Origin: Helicobacteraceae bacterium
GTDB lineage: Bacteria; Campylobacterota; Campylobacteria; Campylobacterales; SZUA-545
Length of the DNA stretch: 52,697 bases
Reading direction: 5' to 3'
Assembly: GCA_031260125.1 (NCBI GenBank)
Contig: JAIRKM010000044.1
Span: 1 to 52,697, forward strand
Position 1 is the stretch's first letter, and every line of letters begins with the position of its first letter. The notes beneath the pieces were generated by a model. The model saw only the letters and a list, made by a program, of their open reading frames with translations, did no database searches and was not told the DNA's origin. This document shows, in pieces, positions 44,010 to 52,697 of the stretch. The position numbers and the translations under genes were made by a program.

Positions 44010-44039
44010 AGTATATAACGTTTAGTGTGTTGTTGTCAA
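44010..44039 (-). promoter_or_regulatory. Sigma70 promoter of hrcA-grpE-dnaK
   Basis: On the minus strand TTGACA (44039-44034), an 18-bp spacer and TATACT (44015-44010). The -35 box is consensus. The -10 box ends five bases before the CIRCE operator, so transcription should start within or next to the operator. Confidence 0.8.
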
Positions 44040-44173
44040 GGTTGATTTTGAATTTATGCCGATCTTCATTTAAGCGCAAACCGTCTCTCTCGGACGGTGC
44101 TTAGACGCGGCGGCAACTCTGCGCGGTAAAACCGCCAATCGCCGCCCGCGCTCAGCCGCCCGCGTGTCGGGGT

Positions 44174-44704
44174 TTAGTACAAGCCGAAGCGGCCGTCTTT
44201 GCGCCAGTAGAGGACGCGCATAGCGCCGCTGTCCTTGTCAATAAAGACCAGAAATGACTGGTTTGACTCGCGCAAGAAGAGCGTCGCTTCCTGAATGCTC
44301 ATCTTGTTGTCGGGTTTCGTCTCGATCACTTCGTTCGATTCCGTATCGCTGTAAACAAACGGAATATCCGCCTCCAACTGCTTGTGGGGCGTCTCCTTGC
44401 CAATTTTGTCGCTGATCTTATCTTTATAGCGGCGCAACACCTTCTTCGCCCGATCCGCCGCTAAATCGCAGGCGGCGTAAAAGTCCTTATCCGCGTGCTT
44501 GATCACCACTGTGTCGCGGTGCGCCATATGGATCGTAAACTCAATTTGCACGCTCGGCTTGCCATGCTTGTTATCGTCTTCTATGATCGCCTTAACCGCT
44601 ATGATGTTCAAATTGTATTTTCCAAACTGCTCAAACGCCTTTTCGACATATTCGCGCATGGCGTCGGTAAGCTCAAGTCTTCTGGCGACAATACCTGTAT
44701 TCAC
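44174..44704 (-). CDS. hpf: Ribosome hibernation promoting factor, long form
   Basis: 176 aa. The N-terminal S30AE domain has VARRLELTDAMREYVEKAFE, IAVKAIIEDDNKHGKPSVQI and DKDFYAACDLAADRAKKVLR. The C-terminal dimerisation tail has ESNEVIETKPDNKMSIQEAT, LFLRESNQSFLVFIDKDSGA and VLYWRKDGRFGLY. The long form joins two 70S ribosomes into inactive 100S particles during slow growth. It is a single gene with its own promoter region. Confidence 0.92.
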   Translation of the reverse strand: MNTGIVARRLELTDAMREYVEKAFEQFGKYNLNIIAVKAIIEDDNKHGKPSVQIEFTIHMAHRDTVVIKHADKDFYAACDLAADRAKKVLRRYKDKISDKIGKETPHKQLEADIPFVYSDTESNEVIETKPDNKMSIQEATLFLRESNQSFLVFIDKDSGAMRVLYWRKDGRFGLY

Positions 44705-44845
44705 GGCGTCTCCTTTTATGGTTGTTATTTTTAAAGTATAAAATTATGCCTTGTGTAACATTTAGGCGCGGTTTTCCAGAAAGCCGCTTAGCGGTTGCAG
44801 GGCGGCACAGGGACGCGCTGTTGATTTGAAGTTTTAGGAGAGCAG

Positions 44846-45655
44846 TTGATAGTAATGATGATAGGGGACGTAGTGGCGAGGGCTGGACGGAAGGCGCTTT
44901 TGACCGCGCTCCCCACGGCAAAGAAGATGTTCAACGTTGATTTCGTGGCGGCAAACGGCGAAAATCTCGCGCACGGCTTTGGGATCACCGAGAAAACCGC
45001 GGCTGAGCTTTTTCGCTGCGGCGTCGATCTGATCACGGGCGGCAACCATACGTGGGATCGCAAGGAGGTCGTCTCCCTTCTGGAGAGCGCTCCCGTTATC
45101 CGTCCGCTAAACTACCCTTGCGGCGCGGCGGGCAAAGGGATATTCATTGCGGACGTGGGGGGCGAAAAGCTGGCGGTGATCAACCTTCTTGGCTTTATGG
45201 GGTATGTGGACAACCCATTCAACACCGCGCTTCGCGCAGTCAATGAGCTACGAGAGGCGGGAGTTAAACATATCGCCATCGATTTTCACGCCGAAACCAC
45301 GAGCGAAAAAAACAGCCTACTGAAGTTGCTGGAAGGTAAAATCAGCCTATTGTGCGGGACGCATACCCACATAGGCACCGACGATCTGCTGATCGCAAAC
45401 GGCACCGGTTATGTGAGCGACATTGGATTAACGGGGATTAGAAACGAAGTGATAGGAATGTGTTCAAAGGAGCCGATTTCGCGTTTTACGACGGGCATCA
45501 GGCGGATGTTTGAGACGTGCGAGGGGGAGCTTACCATATTTCAGGCGATAATTTTTGAGCTAGACGATCGGGGACGGTGCGTGGACGCGTTTAAGATCAA
45601 GTCGTTTGACGGCGGAGAGATCGCCGTGTCGATGCGCCACAATCCGGGATGGTGA
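44846..45655 (+). CDS. YmdB-type metallophosphoesterase
   Basis: 269 aa. The TTG at 44846 is the best start because TAGGAGA lies 6 nt before it. Metal-binding motifs are MIGDVVARAGRKAL (Asp), ANGENLAHGFGI (Asn/Glu), GNHTWDRKEVV (Asn/His), IDFHAETTSEKNSL and GTHTHIGTDD (His). This is the TIGR00282/YmdB family, with phosphodiesterase activity on cyclic nucleotides in tested members. It is overlapped by the glycosylase gene. Confidence 0.9.
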   Translation: MIVMMIGDVVARAGRKALLTALPTAKKMFNVDFVAANGENLAHGFGITEKTAAELFRCGVDLITGGNHTWDRKEVVSLLESAPVIRPLNYPCGAAGKGIFIADVGGEKLAVINLLGFMGYVDNPFNTALRAVNELREAGVKHIAIDFHAETTSEKNSLLKLLEGKISLLCGTHTHIGTDDLLIANGTGYVSDIGLTGIRNEVIGMCSKEPISRFTTGIRRMFETCEGELTIFQAIIFELDDRGRCVDAFKIKSFDGGEIAVSMRHNPGW

Positions 45656-46314
45656 TCGATTCTTCCGCTGACCTATTGCTGAAGCTACACTCTATGGGGC
45701 TGATCAGCGGAGATCGCTTCCCTTTCTGGTGGCCTGGATATGGAACGTGGATCGTGCTGGTAACCGCGATTTTGACGCAGCAGTCGCAGTGGCGCAGGGT
45801 TGAGCAAAGCGTAAACAACCTCTTCGCCGCGGGGCTGGATTCCTCTCAAAAGCTATTAAGCGCCGATTGGGAGGTTGTGGCGCGGGCGATCGCGCCATCG
45901 GGGCTGTACAATCAAAAGAGCCGCCGTGTTGTAAAGCTGTTTGAGGCGATGAAGGCGGATTACGGGACGTTTGAGGATTTCGCGCGGCTTGTTACGAGGG
46001 AGTGGCTACTAGAAAGAGAGGGAGTTGGGTACGAGAGCGCGGACGCGATTCTCTGCTACGCCTGCAAACGCCCCGTGATAGCGGCGGATCGTTACGCCGC
46101 GAAACTGCTCGCGCTGCTAGGCAGAGAGACAGAGGGGTACGAAGAGACGCAAAACTATCTCAACGATGGTGTCAAAAACGAATTTAGCCGTATAGAGAAG
46201 GTTTTGGGGTTGAGCTTGGAGGCGACCTGCGCCTATTTTCATGGCGCGATCGTAGAATTTATGAGAGACAAACAAGATACAGATACAAAAATCGCAAGGC
46301 TCATGAGTGATTAA
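45649..46314 (+). CDS. 3-methyladenine DNA glycosylase, MagIII type
   Basis: 221 aa helix-hairpin-helix glycosylase. Motifs: WPGYGTWIVLVTAILTQQSQ, then EREGVGYESADAILCYACKR and the catalytic aspartate in VIAADRYAAKLLALL. The C-terminal Fe-S cysteines of endonuclease III are missing (CAYFHGAIVEFM), as in Helicobacter MagIII, which removes 3-methyladenine. The ATG overlaps the end of the upstream gene by 7 bp, and the next gene overlaps its end by 8 bp. Confidence 0.88.
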   Translation: MVIDSSADLLLKLHSMGLISGDRFPFWWPGYGTWIVLVTAILTQQSQWRRVEQSVNNLFAAGLDSSQKLLSADWEVVARAIAPSGLYNQKSRRVVKLFEAMKADYGTFEDFARLVTREWLLEREGVGYESADAILCYACKRPVIAADRYAAKLLALLGRETEGYEETQNYLNDGVKNEFSRIEKVLGLSLEATCAYFHGAIVEFMRDKQDTDTKIARLMSD

Positions 46315-48904
46315 AAGGGCGAAACTATCGGCGGCGATCTTTCTATTTCCGCTCTTGCTCTTTTCGGTTGTGCCTAACGACGACGAGTACTTTATAGCCA
46401 AAACCCCGTACGGGACGATCATATACGCGCAAGGAGACGAAAATCTTTCGCAAAGCACGGCGGCTTCGTGGCGCCTGCTGCGTGAAAGGTATGACAAAGA
46501 GTTCGGATATGCCCTTGATAATCCCACGCTGATGCTCACAAGCTCCAAAAATCAGATCGCCAACGCGTGGGCAAGCTCGACCCCGCTTCTTTCTATGCAG
46601 TACTACGCCGGCGGCGTGGGCATGCTGAACTATTTCGGCTATGTCGATTGGGTACAAACGCTGCTGGCTCACGAGGGGGCGCATCTCTATCAGCTTGATG
46701 CCAAAAACGAGGTGATGTACGAACTTTTCGGACGGAACTATATGCCGTTTTTCGCTGGCATTCCCCTGTGGACGTTTCCAAATTTGTTTCTGCCCGATCT
46801 CTTTCTCGAGGGCAACGCGGTGTTTAACGAAACGCGCATTACCGGCTGGGGGCGGCTAAACGGCGGCAGGCACAAGGCGCTGTTTCTTGTTCTCCTGAAA
46901 GCGGATCTGCTGGATACCACAAGGGCGCTCAACAATCATATATTTTTCCCCTACTTGGAGGAAAAATACATCGTCGGCGGGTATTTTCAGGCCTATCTCG
47001 CCTCTCAGTACGGCGTCGATCGCGTCAATAGCTTTTTTAGGACGAACAGCAGGCGCTTTATAAATCCGTTTCTTCTCAACAAGAGTTTCTATCTGCATTT
47101 CGGCGCCGATTTCAATACGCTGTTTAATCGGTTTTTAAGCAGCTATAGAGCGGATGCCGATCGCTTTGTCCTACAAAAGGGAGAGAGTCTCTCGCAATCG
47201 CAGATTGACGCCCCTCTCGGCGGAGACGAAGAGGCTCTGTTTATCTATGAAAGCGATGGTAAAACATACGCGGACGTACTGATCCTCGATCGCCAAACGC
47301 TGCAAACAGAGCGCGTGCGCGGCAGTTTTTCAAGGGGAAAGCCGTTTTGCTTTGCGGGGGAGTGTTTCACCGCTTCTGCTCTTTACACGTCGACGGAGAG
47401 GATCGAAACGTCGCTATTCGACAAGGACAGAGAGCCGCTTAAATCTTTTAATGGCAAGGCGGTAAACGACATAAGGAAAACAAGAACGCTCTACTTCAAG
47501 ACTGACGAGAGTTTCAAAAAAGCCGTTTTGTACGATCAAAACCGCAGAGTAGGCGAGGTTGCCTCTTACGCGCTCTACGGATATGATGGCGCGGTTTACA
47601 GCGTTCGGCACGAAGATGGCTCGCGGGTCTTTTACAGAGACGCAGATCGGCTGTTTTCCATCAAAACGGAGGCCTTTTTGAGCGATGTTCTGCCAAATGG
47701 CGATCTGCTCTTCACCGCCCCGACTTTTAACGGAAACGGGCTTTTTATCTTTTCGGAAGGCAGGCTTTCGCGTCTGGGAAACGGCGATAACATCATCGAC
47801 GCAAAGTGGGTGAAAGAGAATCTCTACCTGCTTGAGACAATTACCGCCGAGGGCTATGAGACGCTGCTTGTCGGACTGGAAAAAAACAACGACAGGCCGG
47901 TGCGGTTTGATTATGGAGGCGAGGAGGCGCTTGACTTTGAGAAGGCGGCGGCGGAGAATCTGGATGCCGTACCGTATAACGCCCTTCTAAATCTGCGTTT
48001 TTCATACTTCTATCCGACGATCGGATTTTCAGAAGATGGAACGGTCGGATCGGCTGATTTTCTCTTTGTCGATCCGCTGGAATTTAACACCTTGACCTTG
48101 AGCTACGCCCATAACGCCGATGGCGAGGATATTGGGCGGGCAAGCTACGAGAATCGGCGCTACCGCCTCTTTTACGGGGCGCAGGGCTACTTCAATTCCG
48201 ACAACGACAACAAAAACGAAAGAGAGTTCGGCGCGGATATACACGCGGGATACCTAATCGATCAGGACAATACGAGTCAGACAAGCGTGATCGTGCGCAA
48301 GCTGTTCGATCCAAACGACAGAGAGAACGCGCCGCTGATCGCCTCAATCCGATACGACTACGCCCTTTACTATCCGTTCGCGCCTGAAAACGAAACCGCG
48401 CTTTCACTTTCGATCAGCGGACGGCGCAACGAGAGAGGGGAGCAAGAGGAGCTTTCGTACGGCGCGAAAGCAGAGATGCGCCAGCGGTTGTTTTCGCGGA
48501 TATATCTTCTACTTGGGGCGAAATACTCCCGTTCAGACAGCTACTACGTGTTGCTGGAGGAATCGCCCGCCGACATCGCCGATGAGATCAACTTTGAGCT
48601 ATTGCGTCTTCCCTATCGATACAGAACAGACCGCATCTTTGGTTACAAAGCCGCGTTGAGCGCCGCGATCGACACGCCCGTTTACTCCTCTGTCATTCCG
48701 ATCGGGTTGCATCGCATAAAACCCTCTATCGCTTACGAACGGCTGGAGCTTGGCAAAAAAGGATACCAGATCGAGGAAAAGAACGCCGCGGTGGAATTTG
48801 ATATGCTTTTTGCGCACCGGTTTGATTTCTCGCTGCGGGCGACTTACATACAAAACAGCGAAACCAGCGATGGCTGGATCGTAACGCTTATAGCCGGATT
48901 CTGA
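46307..48904 (+). CDS. Large exported protein with HExxH motif and beta-barrel-like C-terminus
   Basis: 865 aa starting at GTG, with a signal peptide (LSAAIFLFPLLLFSVV). At about residues 120-130 LLAHEGAHLYQLDAKNEV has a HExxH zinc motif, and about 50 residues later PDLFLEGNAVFNE has a possible third ligand (E). The middle consists of blade-like repeats (VLILDRQTLQTERV, RTLYFKTDESFKKAVLYDQN). The C-terminal about 330 residues look like beta strands of an outer-membrane barrel, ending in an aromatic residue (TLIAGF). Proteins with this layout occur in Campylobacterota with unknown function. Proteolytic activity is inference. Confidence 0.6.
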   Translation: MIKRAKLSAAIFLFPLLLFSVVPNDDEYFIAKTPYGTIIYAQGDENLSQSTAASWRLLRERYDKEFGYALDNPTLMLTSSKNQIANAWASSTPLLSMQYYAGGVGMLNYFGYVDWVQTLLAHEGAHLYQLDAKNEVMYELFGRNYMPFFAGIPLWTFPNLFLPDLFLEGNAVFNETRITGWGRLNGGRHKALFLVLLKADLLDTTRALNNHIFFPYLEEKYIVGGYFQAYLASQYGVDRVNSFFRTNSRRFINPFLLNKSFYLHFGADFNTLFNRFLSSYRADADRFVLQKGESLSQSQIDAPLGGDEEALFIYESDGKTYADVLILDRQTLQTERVRGSFSRGKPFCFAGECFTASALYTSTERIETSLFDKDREPLKSFNGKAVNDIRKTRTLYFKTDESFKKAVLYDQNRRVGEVASYALYGYDGAVYSVRHEDGSRVFYRDADRLFSIKTEAFLSDVLPNGDLLFTAPTFNGNGLFIFSEGRLSRLGNGDNIIDAKWVKENLYLLETITAEGYETLLVGLEKNNDRPVRFDYGGEEALDFEKAAAENLDAVPYNALLNLRFSYFYPTIGFSEDGTVGSADFLFVDPLEFNTLTLSYAHNADGEDIGRASYENRRYRLFYGAQGYFNSDNDNKNEREFGADIHAGYLIDQDNTSQTSVIVRKLFDPNDRENAPLIASIRYDYALYYPFAPENETALSLSISGRRNERGEQEELSYGAKAEMRQRLFSRIYLLLGAKYSRSDSYYVLLEESPADIADEINFELLRLPYRYRTDRIFGYKAALSAAIDTPVYSSVIPIGLHRIKPSIAYERLELGKKGYQIEEKNAAVEFDMLFAHRFDFSLRATYIQNSETSDGWIVTLIAGF

Positions 48905-48976
48905 TTTTTGGCAAGGTCGGTCGAGATATGGAGTATACTAACTAGAATAGATTGATGAGTTTATGGTGGAGGTTTC

Positions 48977-50020
48977 ATGACGAAAAGACGCGGTTTGAGT
49001 TGGATAGTTTTTTTTATAAGCGTCTTTTTTATTATGGGCAACGCGATCTACGTCATATATTTCAGCGAGGAAGGGGAATCACAGACGGGTTCTTTGTTGC
49101 TGGAACGGGAAGTATCGGTCAGCGCGCACACGGTAAAACGGGCAAACGAACCGATATCGCCCATACGCAAACCGACAAACCTCAACGCTGAGAAGGTAGA
49201 ACTGGGCTACGCGCTGTTTCACGATCCACGCCTTTCAAAAGACGACACGGTTAGTTGCGCAAGCTGCCACGATCTCTTTAGCGGCGGGGTGGACGACACA
49301 AAATTTTCCGTTGGCGTCGATGGCGCGGTTGGCGACATAAACGCTCCCACCGTTTACAACTCATCTCTCAACTTCGTGCAGTTCTGGGACGGAAGGGCAA
49401 AAAGCCTCGCCGAGCAGGCAGCCGGACCGATCACCAATCCGGTAGAGATGGCATCATCTTGGCAGCAGGTGGTCTCTAAACTCAACGCCGATGCCGATCT
49501 CTCCGACTATTTTATAAGAGTTTACGACGAGAAACCCAACAAAAAAAATATCGCCGACGCGCTCGCGGAGTTTGAACGATCTCTGGTGACTCCCTCCCGC
49601 GTGGATCGGTGGCTTCAGGGGGACGACAGCGCGCTGAGTCCAGACGAGATGAGAGGATACAGGGTGTTTGTCTCGCACGGATGCACCGCGTGCCATCAGG
49701 GAGAGGGGATCGGCGGCAACATCTACCAGCGCTTCGGGATTATGTATGACTATTTCGCCAACAGGGGGCAGATCGCCCAGAGCGATATGGGGCGCTTCAA
49801 CGTAACAAAGCGGGAGGAAGATCGCTTCGTGTTTAAAGTTCCCAGCCTGCGCAACGTTACGCTCACCGCTCCATACTTTCACGACGGTTCCTCCGAAACG
49901 CTTGAAAGCGCGGTTATTCAGATGGGATACTTCCAGCTTGGGGCAAATCTGCCCAGCGGCGATATTGACGATATTGTGAAGTTCTTAAATGCTCTCACGG
50001 GCGAAGATTTATATCGATGA
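48977..50020 (+). CDS. Di-haem cytochrome c peroxidase
   Basis: 347 aa with an N-terminal membrane anchor (IVFFISVFFIMGNAIYVIYF). It has two haem sites: SCASCHDLFSGG near residue 93 and GCTACHQGEG near 236, with the family motif FWDGRAKSLAEQAAGPITNP and VPSLRNVTLTAPYFHDGSS. It reduces hydrogen peroxide in the periplasm using cytochrome c. GGAGG lies 8 nt before the ATG. The stop overlaps the next gene by 4 bp (ATGA), so it is translated with the c-di-GMP receptor. Confidence 0.92.
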   Translation: MTKRRGLSWIVFFISVFFIMGNAIYVIYFSEEGESQTGSLLLEREVSVSAHTVKRANEPISPIRKPTNLNAEKVELGYALFHDPRLSKDDTVSCASCHDLFSGGVDDTKFSVGVDGAVGDINAPTVYNSSLNFVQFWDGRAKSLAEQAAGPITNPVEMASSWQQVVSKLNADADLSDYFIRVYDEKPNKKNIADALAEFERSLVTPSRVDRWLQGDDSALSPDEMRGYRVFVSHGCTACHQGEGIGGNIYQRFGIMYDYFANRGQIAQSDMGRFNVTKREEDRFVFKVPSLRNVTLTAPYFHDGSSETLESAVIQMGYFQLGANLPSGDIDDIVKFLNALTGEDLYR

Positions 50021-52697
50021 AAAAACTTACGCGGACGATCAAGTTTCTTCTCCCCTGGATATTGATGAGCGTATTGGGGGCGATCCTCTTCATTCTCTAC
50101 CTGCTCAGCGCCAACATCAACAGCGGAGATCGCAACAAGGTCGATCTGAACATCAGGCAGGCGTTGGCGCTCAATACCCAGACGGAGCTTGACGTGCTAC
50201 GCCTTCGTTACCGCCAGATACTAAACTACGACTCTCTTACCACCGCCTCCGCGATGATCGACGAGCTGCTAGATTCGTTAAACGACGAGTTTGCCAAACT
50301 AGATTTGGAATACGCGCTTGTCAAACCTATAGAGCATTGGCGGACGAAGTCGGTGAACATTGAAGATTTTAAGCGCCAAAACTCCGTGCTGGTCAACTCT
50401 CTTTACCACTTTACAAATCTGATAGACCGACTCCAAACCGACGAAAACATGAACGGCAAGGAGAGTATCCGCAGAAGCGTCAACGCCGTTGAGAGAGCGG
50501 TGCTGGTCTATCTCAATGAGCAAAGGGCTCCGCTTGTGGAGGAGGCAAGCCGGTCGATCTGGGCGCTTGAAAAGTTAAGCGCGAGGCAAACGGGCGAATT
50601 CGGCGCGCAGTTGCAGCTCCTGACAGCGCACGCCAAAAAGATCGTGGAGAATCATCTGCCGGTTTGGAGTCTGATCGCGGAGATGAACCGCAACGCCTTT
50701 GCGCTTGAGCTTACCAATGCCTATACGGAGTACATAGAGACGCATTCCGTGCTGGCGCGAAAAGCGGAGAGTTACCGCCGCCTAATGGCGATCTTCTCCC
50801 TGCTGATGATCCTAACGGTGATGGCGATAGTGCTGAGGTTGCAGCAGACCGCGCAGGAGCTGGCAGAGAGCCATTCGCTGCTTTACAACATCACCGATCA
50901 CCTCATTGAAGGGATAATAGGATTTGACGGCAAGCGGAATGTAACCTTTACCAACCGCAAGGCGGAATCGCTGCTAGGGCGCGGCAGAGACGATCTGATG
51001 GGCAAAGGCGCTCTGGAGGCGCTACGCATCACCGATCACAGCGGCGACGAGTTTGCTACCGCAATGAAGCGCGGGGCGCATTTTGACGGCGAGGTGTGGA
51101 TTACGCGCAAGGACGCAACTCGTTTTCCGGCGTTCTTCCTGGGCGCTCCGCTGCCTTCGCTGGAGCATAGCGAAACGGTGGGATACGTAACGTCATTCAG
51201 GGACGTTTCATACCAACACGAGGCTCAGGAGAGAATGCTTCTCGCCGCGAAAGTTTTTGAAGGTCTTTCGGAGGCGATGATCATAACCAACGCGGATGCG
51301 GAGATTCAGTCCGTCAATCCAGCCTTTACCACGATCACCGGCTACAACGAGCAGGAAGTGATGGGGAAAAACGTGGGCAAAGTGCTTGGATCGGGGCAGC
51401 ACGACAAAGAGTTTTTTAAGCTGCTGTGGGAGGCGCTGATCGAAAAGGGGCAGTGGAGAGGCGAAGTGATCAACCGCAGAAAGACAGGCGAGCTTTTCCC
51501 CGAATGGCTTTCAATCACCGCCGTGCGTTCTCAAAGTGGCAATGTTGAGCGGTATATCGCGCTTTTTAGCGACATCTCGGATCGTAAGCAGGCGGAGGCG
51601 CATATCCGCCATCTCGCCTACCACGATCCGCTCACCGGTTTGGCGAATAGGATGCTCTTTAACGACCGTCTGGTTACCTCCATTCATCAGGCGCACCGCA
51701 ACGGCAATATGCTTGCGGTGATCTATATGGATATCGACCGCTTCAAATCGATCAACGATTCACTCGGACACCCGATCGGCGATCAACTGCTCAAACTTGT
51801 CAGCGAACGCCTCTCTGGAACGATACAGGAGGGAGATACGATCGCCCGCTTCGGCGGCGACGAGTTTGCCGTGCTTGTACCAAAAATTTCAGAGATCGCT
51901 CAGGCTTCCGCGGCGGCGCGAAAGATTCTTCAGGCGTTCAAAGATCCGTTCGCGTTGAGCGGACGGGAGATTTTCAGCTCCACAAGCATCGGCATCGCCA
52001 TCTATCCAGACGACGCGGAAACGGCGGACGATCTGCTCAAACACGCCGATCTGGCGCTCTACGCCGCCAAAAACGCCGGCCGATCGACATACTGGTTTTT
52101 TCAGGAGACGGAGAGCGACGACTACATCTCGCGGCTGGAATTGGAAACCGCTATGCGCCACGCCGTCAAGAGGGAGGAGTTGCGCCTGTACTATCAGCCG
52201 CAAGTTCTCTCGGACACGGGAAAGATATACAGCGTCGAGGCGTTGGTGCGCTGGCAGCATCCGACGCTGGGGCTTGTCCCGCCCGATAAATTCATCTCGC
52301 TTGCGGAGAATATCGGCTATATCGAAGAGATTGGCGAATGGTGCTTAAAAACCGCCTGCAATCAGTTCGTGGAGTGGCAAAAAAGCGGCGTGCCGATCCG
52401 GCGCGTGGCGGTGAACGTCTCCGCAAGGCAGTTAAAAAACCCGCACTTTATGGACAACGTTCTACAGATCGTTAAGGAAACGGGCATGCCGATCGAATCG
52501 CTGGAACTAGAACTTACGGAATCCTCTATGAGCGACAACACGGAGAAAACGATGATGCTTTTTGAGGAGTTTCGTGGGCGGGGGATCAGGATCGCGCTGG
52601 ACGACTTTGGCACAGGCTATTCGTCTCTCTCTTATCTGGCGATGTTCCCTGTCGATGTGCTGAAAATCGATCAGAGTTTCGTGCGGGCGATGGGGAC
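50017..52697 (+). CDS. Membrane PAS-GGDEF-EAL protein with a DAHL-like sensor (partial)
   Basis: At least 893 aa, running off the window. It has a first membrane helix (FLLPWILMSVLGAILFILYL), a helical periplasmic sensor (residues about 40-255; SLTTASAMIDELLDSLNDEF, like DAHL), and a second helix (MAIFSLLMILTVMAIVLRLQ, about 262). Two PAS domains (about 285-525), a GGDEF domain (HLAYHDPLTGLANRMLFNDR; catalytic RFGGDEFAVL at about 611) and an EAL domain (YSVEALVRWQHPTLGLVPPD at about 735) follow. Both GGDEF and EAL signatures look intact, so it could make or break c-di-GMP. The ATG overlaps the peroxidase stop by 4 bp. Confidence 0.92.
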   Translation, partial: MKKLTRTIKFLLPWILMSVLGAILFILYLLSANINSGDRNKVDLNIRQALALNTQTELDVLRLRYRQILNYDSLTTASAMIDELLDSLNDEFAKLDLEYALVKPIEHWRTKSVNIEDFKRQNSVLVNSLYHFTNLIDRLQTDENMNGKESIRRSVNAVERAVLVYLNEQRAPLVEEASRSIWALEKLSARQTGEFGAQLQLLTAHAKKIVENHLPVWSLIAEMNRNAFALELTNAYTEYIETHSVLARKAESYRRLMAIFSLLMILTVMAIVLRLQQTAQELAESHSLLYNITDHLIEGIIGFDGKRNVTFTNRKAESLLGRGRDDLMGKGALEALRITDHSGDEFATAMKRGAHFDGEVWITRKDATRFPAFFLGAPLPSLEHSETVGYVTSFRDVSYQHEAQERMLLAAKVFEGLSEAMIITNADAEIQSVNPAFTTITGYNEQEVMGKNVGKVLGSGQHDKEFFKLLWEALIEKGQWRGEVINRRKTGELFPEWLSITAVRSQSGNVERYIALFSDISDRKQAEAHIRHLAYHDPLTGLANRMLFNDRLVTSIHQAHRNGNMLAVIYMDIDRFKSINDSLGHPIGDQLLKLVSERLSGTIQEGDTIARFGGDEFAVLVPKISEIAQASAAARKILQAFKDPFALSGREIFSSTSIGIAIYPDDAETADDLLKHADLALYAAKNAGRSTYWFFQETESDDYISRLELETAMRHAVKREELRLYYQPQVLSDTGKIYSVEALVRWQHPTLGLVPPDKFISLAENIGYIEEIGEWCLKTACNQFVEWQKSGVPIRRVAVNVSARQLKNPHFMDNVLQIVKETGMPIESLELELTESSMSDNTEKTMMLFEEFRGRGIRIALDDFGTGYSSLSYLAMFPVDVLKIDQSFVRAMG

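Noticed and set aside
1-52697. CRISPR array, rRNA operon, riboswitch or intact prophage
   Set aside because: No regularly spaced repeats, rRNA signatures, known riboswitch cores or phage structural genes were seen on either strand.

Overview
The window most likely comes from a member of the Campylobacterota (Epsilonproteobacteria) with unusually GC-rich DNA for that phylum. The evidence is gene order and gene types: pyrD - M16 peptidase - dapA - Y-x6-K enoyl reductase/SDR - pgsA as one overlapping run, as I recall it from Campylobacter/Helicobacter; a three-domain NifU next to NifS; hrcA-grpE-dnaK under a CIRCE-like operator; MagIII-type glycosylase; short HrcA; and pseudaminic acid genes (pseI, a pseG-pseH fusion). 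The host DNA is full of GCGATCG/CGATCG-like words.

Region 1 (about 363-17,600) is foreign. It lacks the host word bias and carries remnants of a clostridial-type mobile element: a metallophosphoesterase piece, a TnpV-like piece, a frameshifted serine recombinase, an internally deleted SNF2-type helicase, a KilA-N gene with an in-frame TAG, and an internally deleted relaxase. Inside this wreckage lies an intact run of co-directional genes (2,202-15,963): an Xre-type regulator, a PAPS-reductase-family protein with Fe-S/zinc cysteines (SspD/DndC-like), a DUF4007 protein (SspB-like), a 1,205-aa P-loop ATPase (SspC-like), a cysteine desulfurase (SspA/DndA-like), a PLD-helicase fusion, a 54-aa helical protein, a DndD/SMC-like ATPase, and two proteins I do not recognise. 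The best reading is a DNA phosphorothioation (PT) defence system of SspABCD type with its own effector module, possibly related to SspFGH. The island is bounded by direct repeats of host sequence; the left copy has lost exactly 1,027 bp at a 9-bp microhomology.

Region 2 (17,820-28,143, minus strand) is host: an AraC regulator with a cupin partner, a DUF4139 protein, the pgsA/SDR/dapA/M16/pyrD run, and nifS-nifU. Region 3 (28,257-36,902) holds dnaX, a DUF4105 protein, two small lipoproteins, an outer-membrane protein whose start is separated from its signal peptide by a 12-bp homopolymer (a phase-variation candidate), rpsI-rplM, and pseI-pseGH. Region 4 (36,951-44,704) holds gpsA-proA-tautomerase-ABC ATPase, tRNA-Gly(CCC), a flavodoxin, dnaK-grpE-hrcA and long hpf. 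Region 5 (44,846 to the end) holds a YmdB-type phosphodiesterase, MagIII, a large HExxH envelope protein, a di-haem cytochrome c peroxidase, and a PAS-GGDEF-EAL receptor that runs off the window.

Family assignments come from motif recognition by eye. No alignments or database searches were run. The mapping of the effector genes onto SspF, SspG and SspH is inference.
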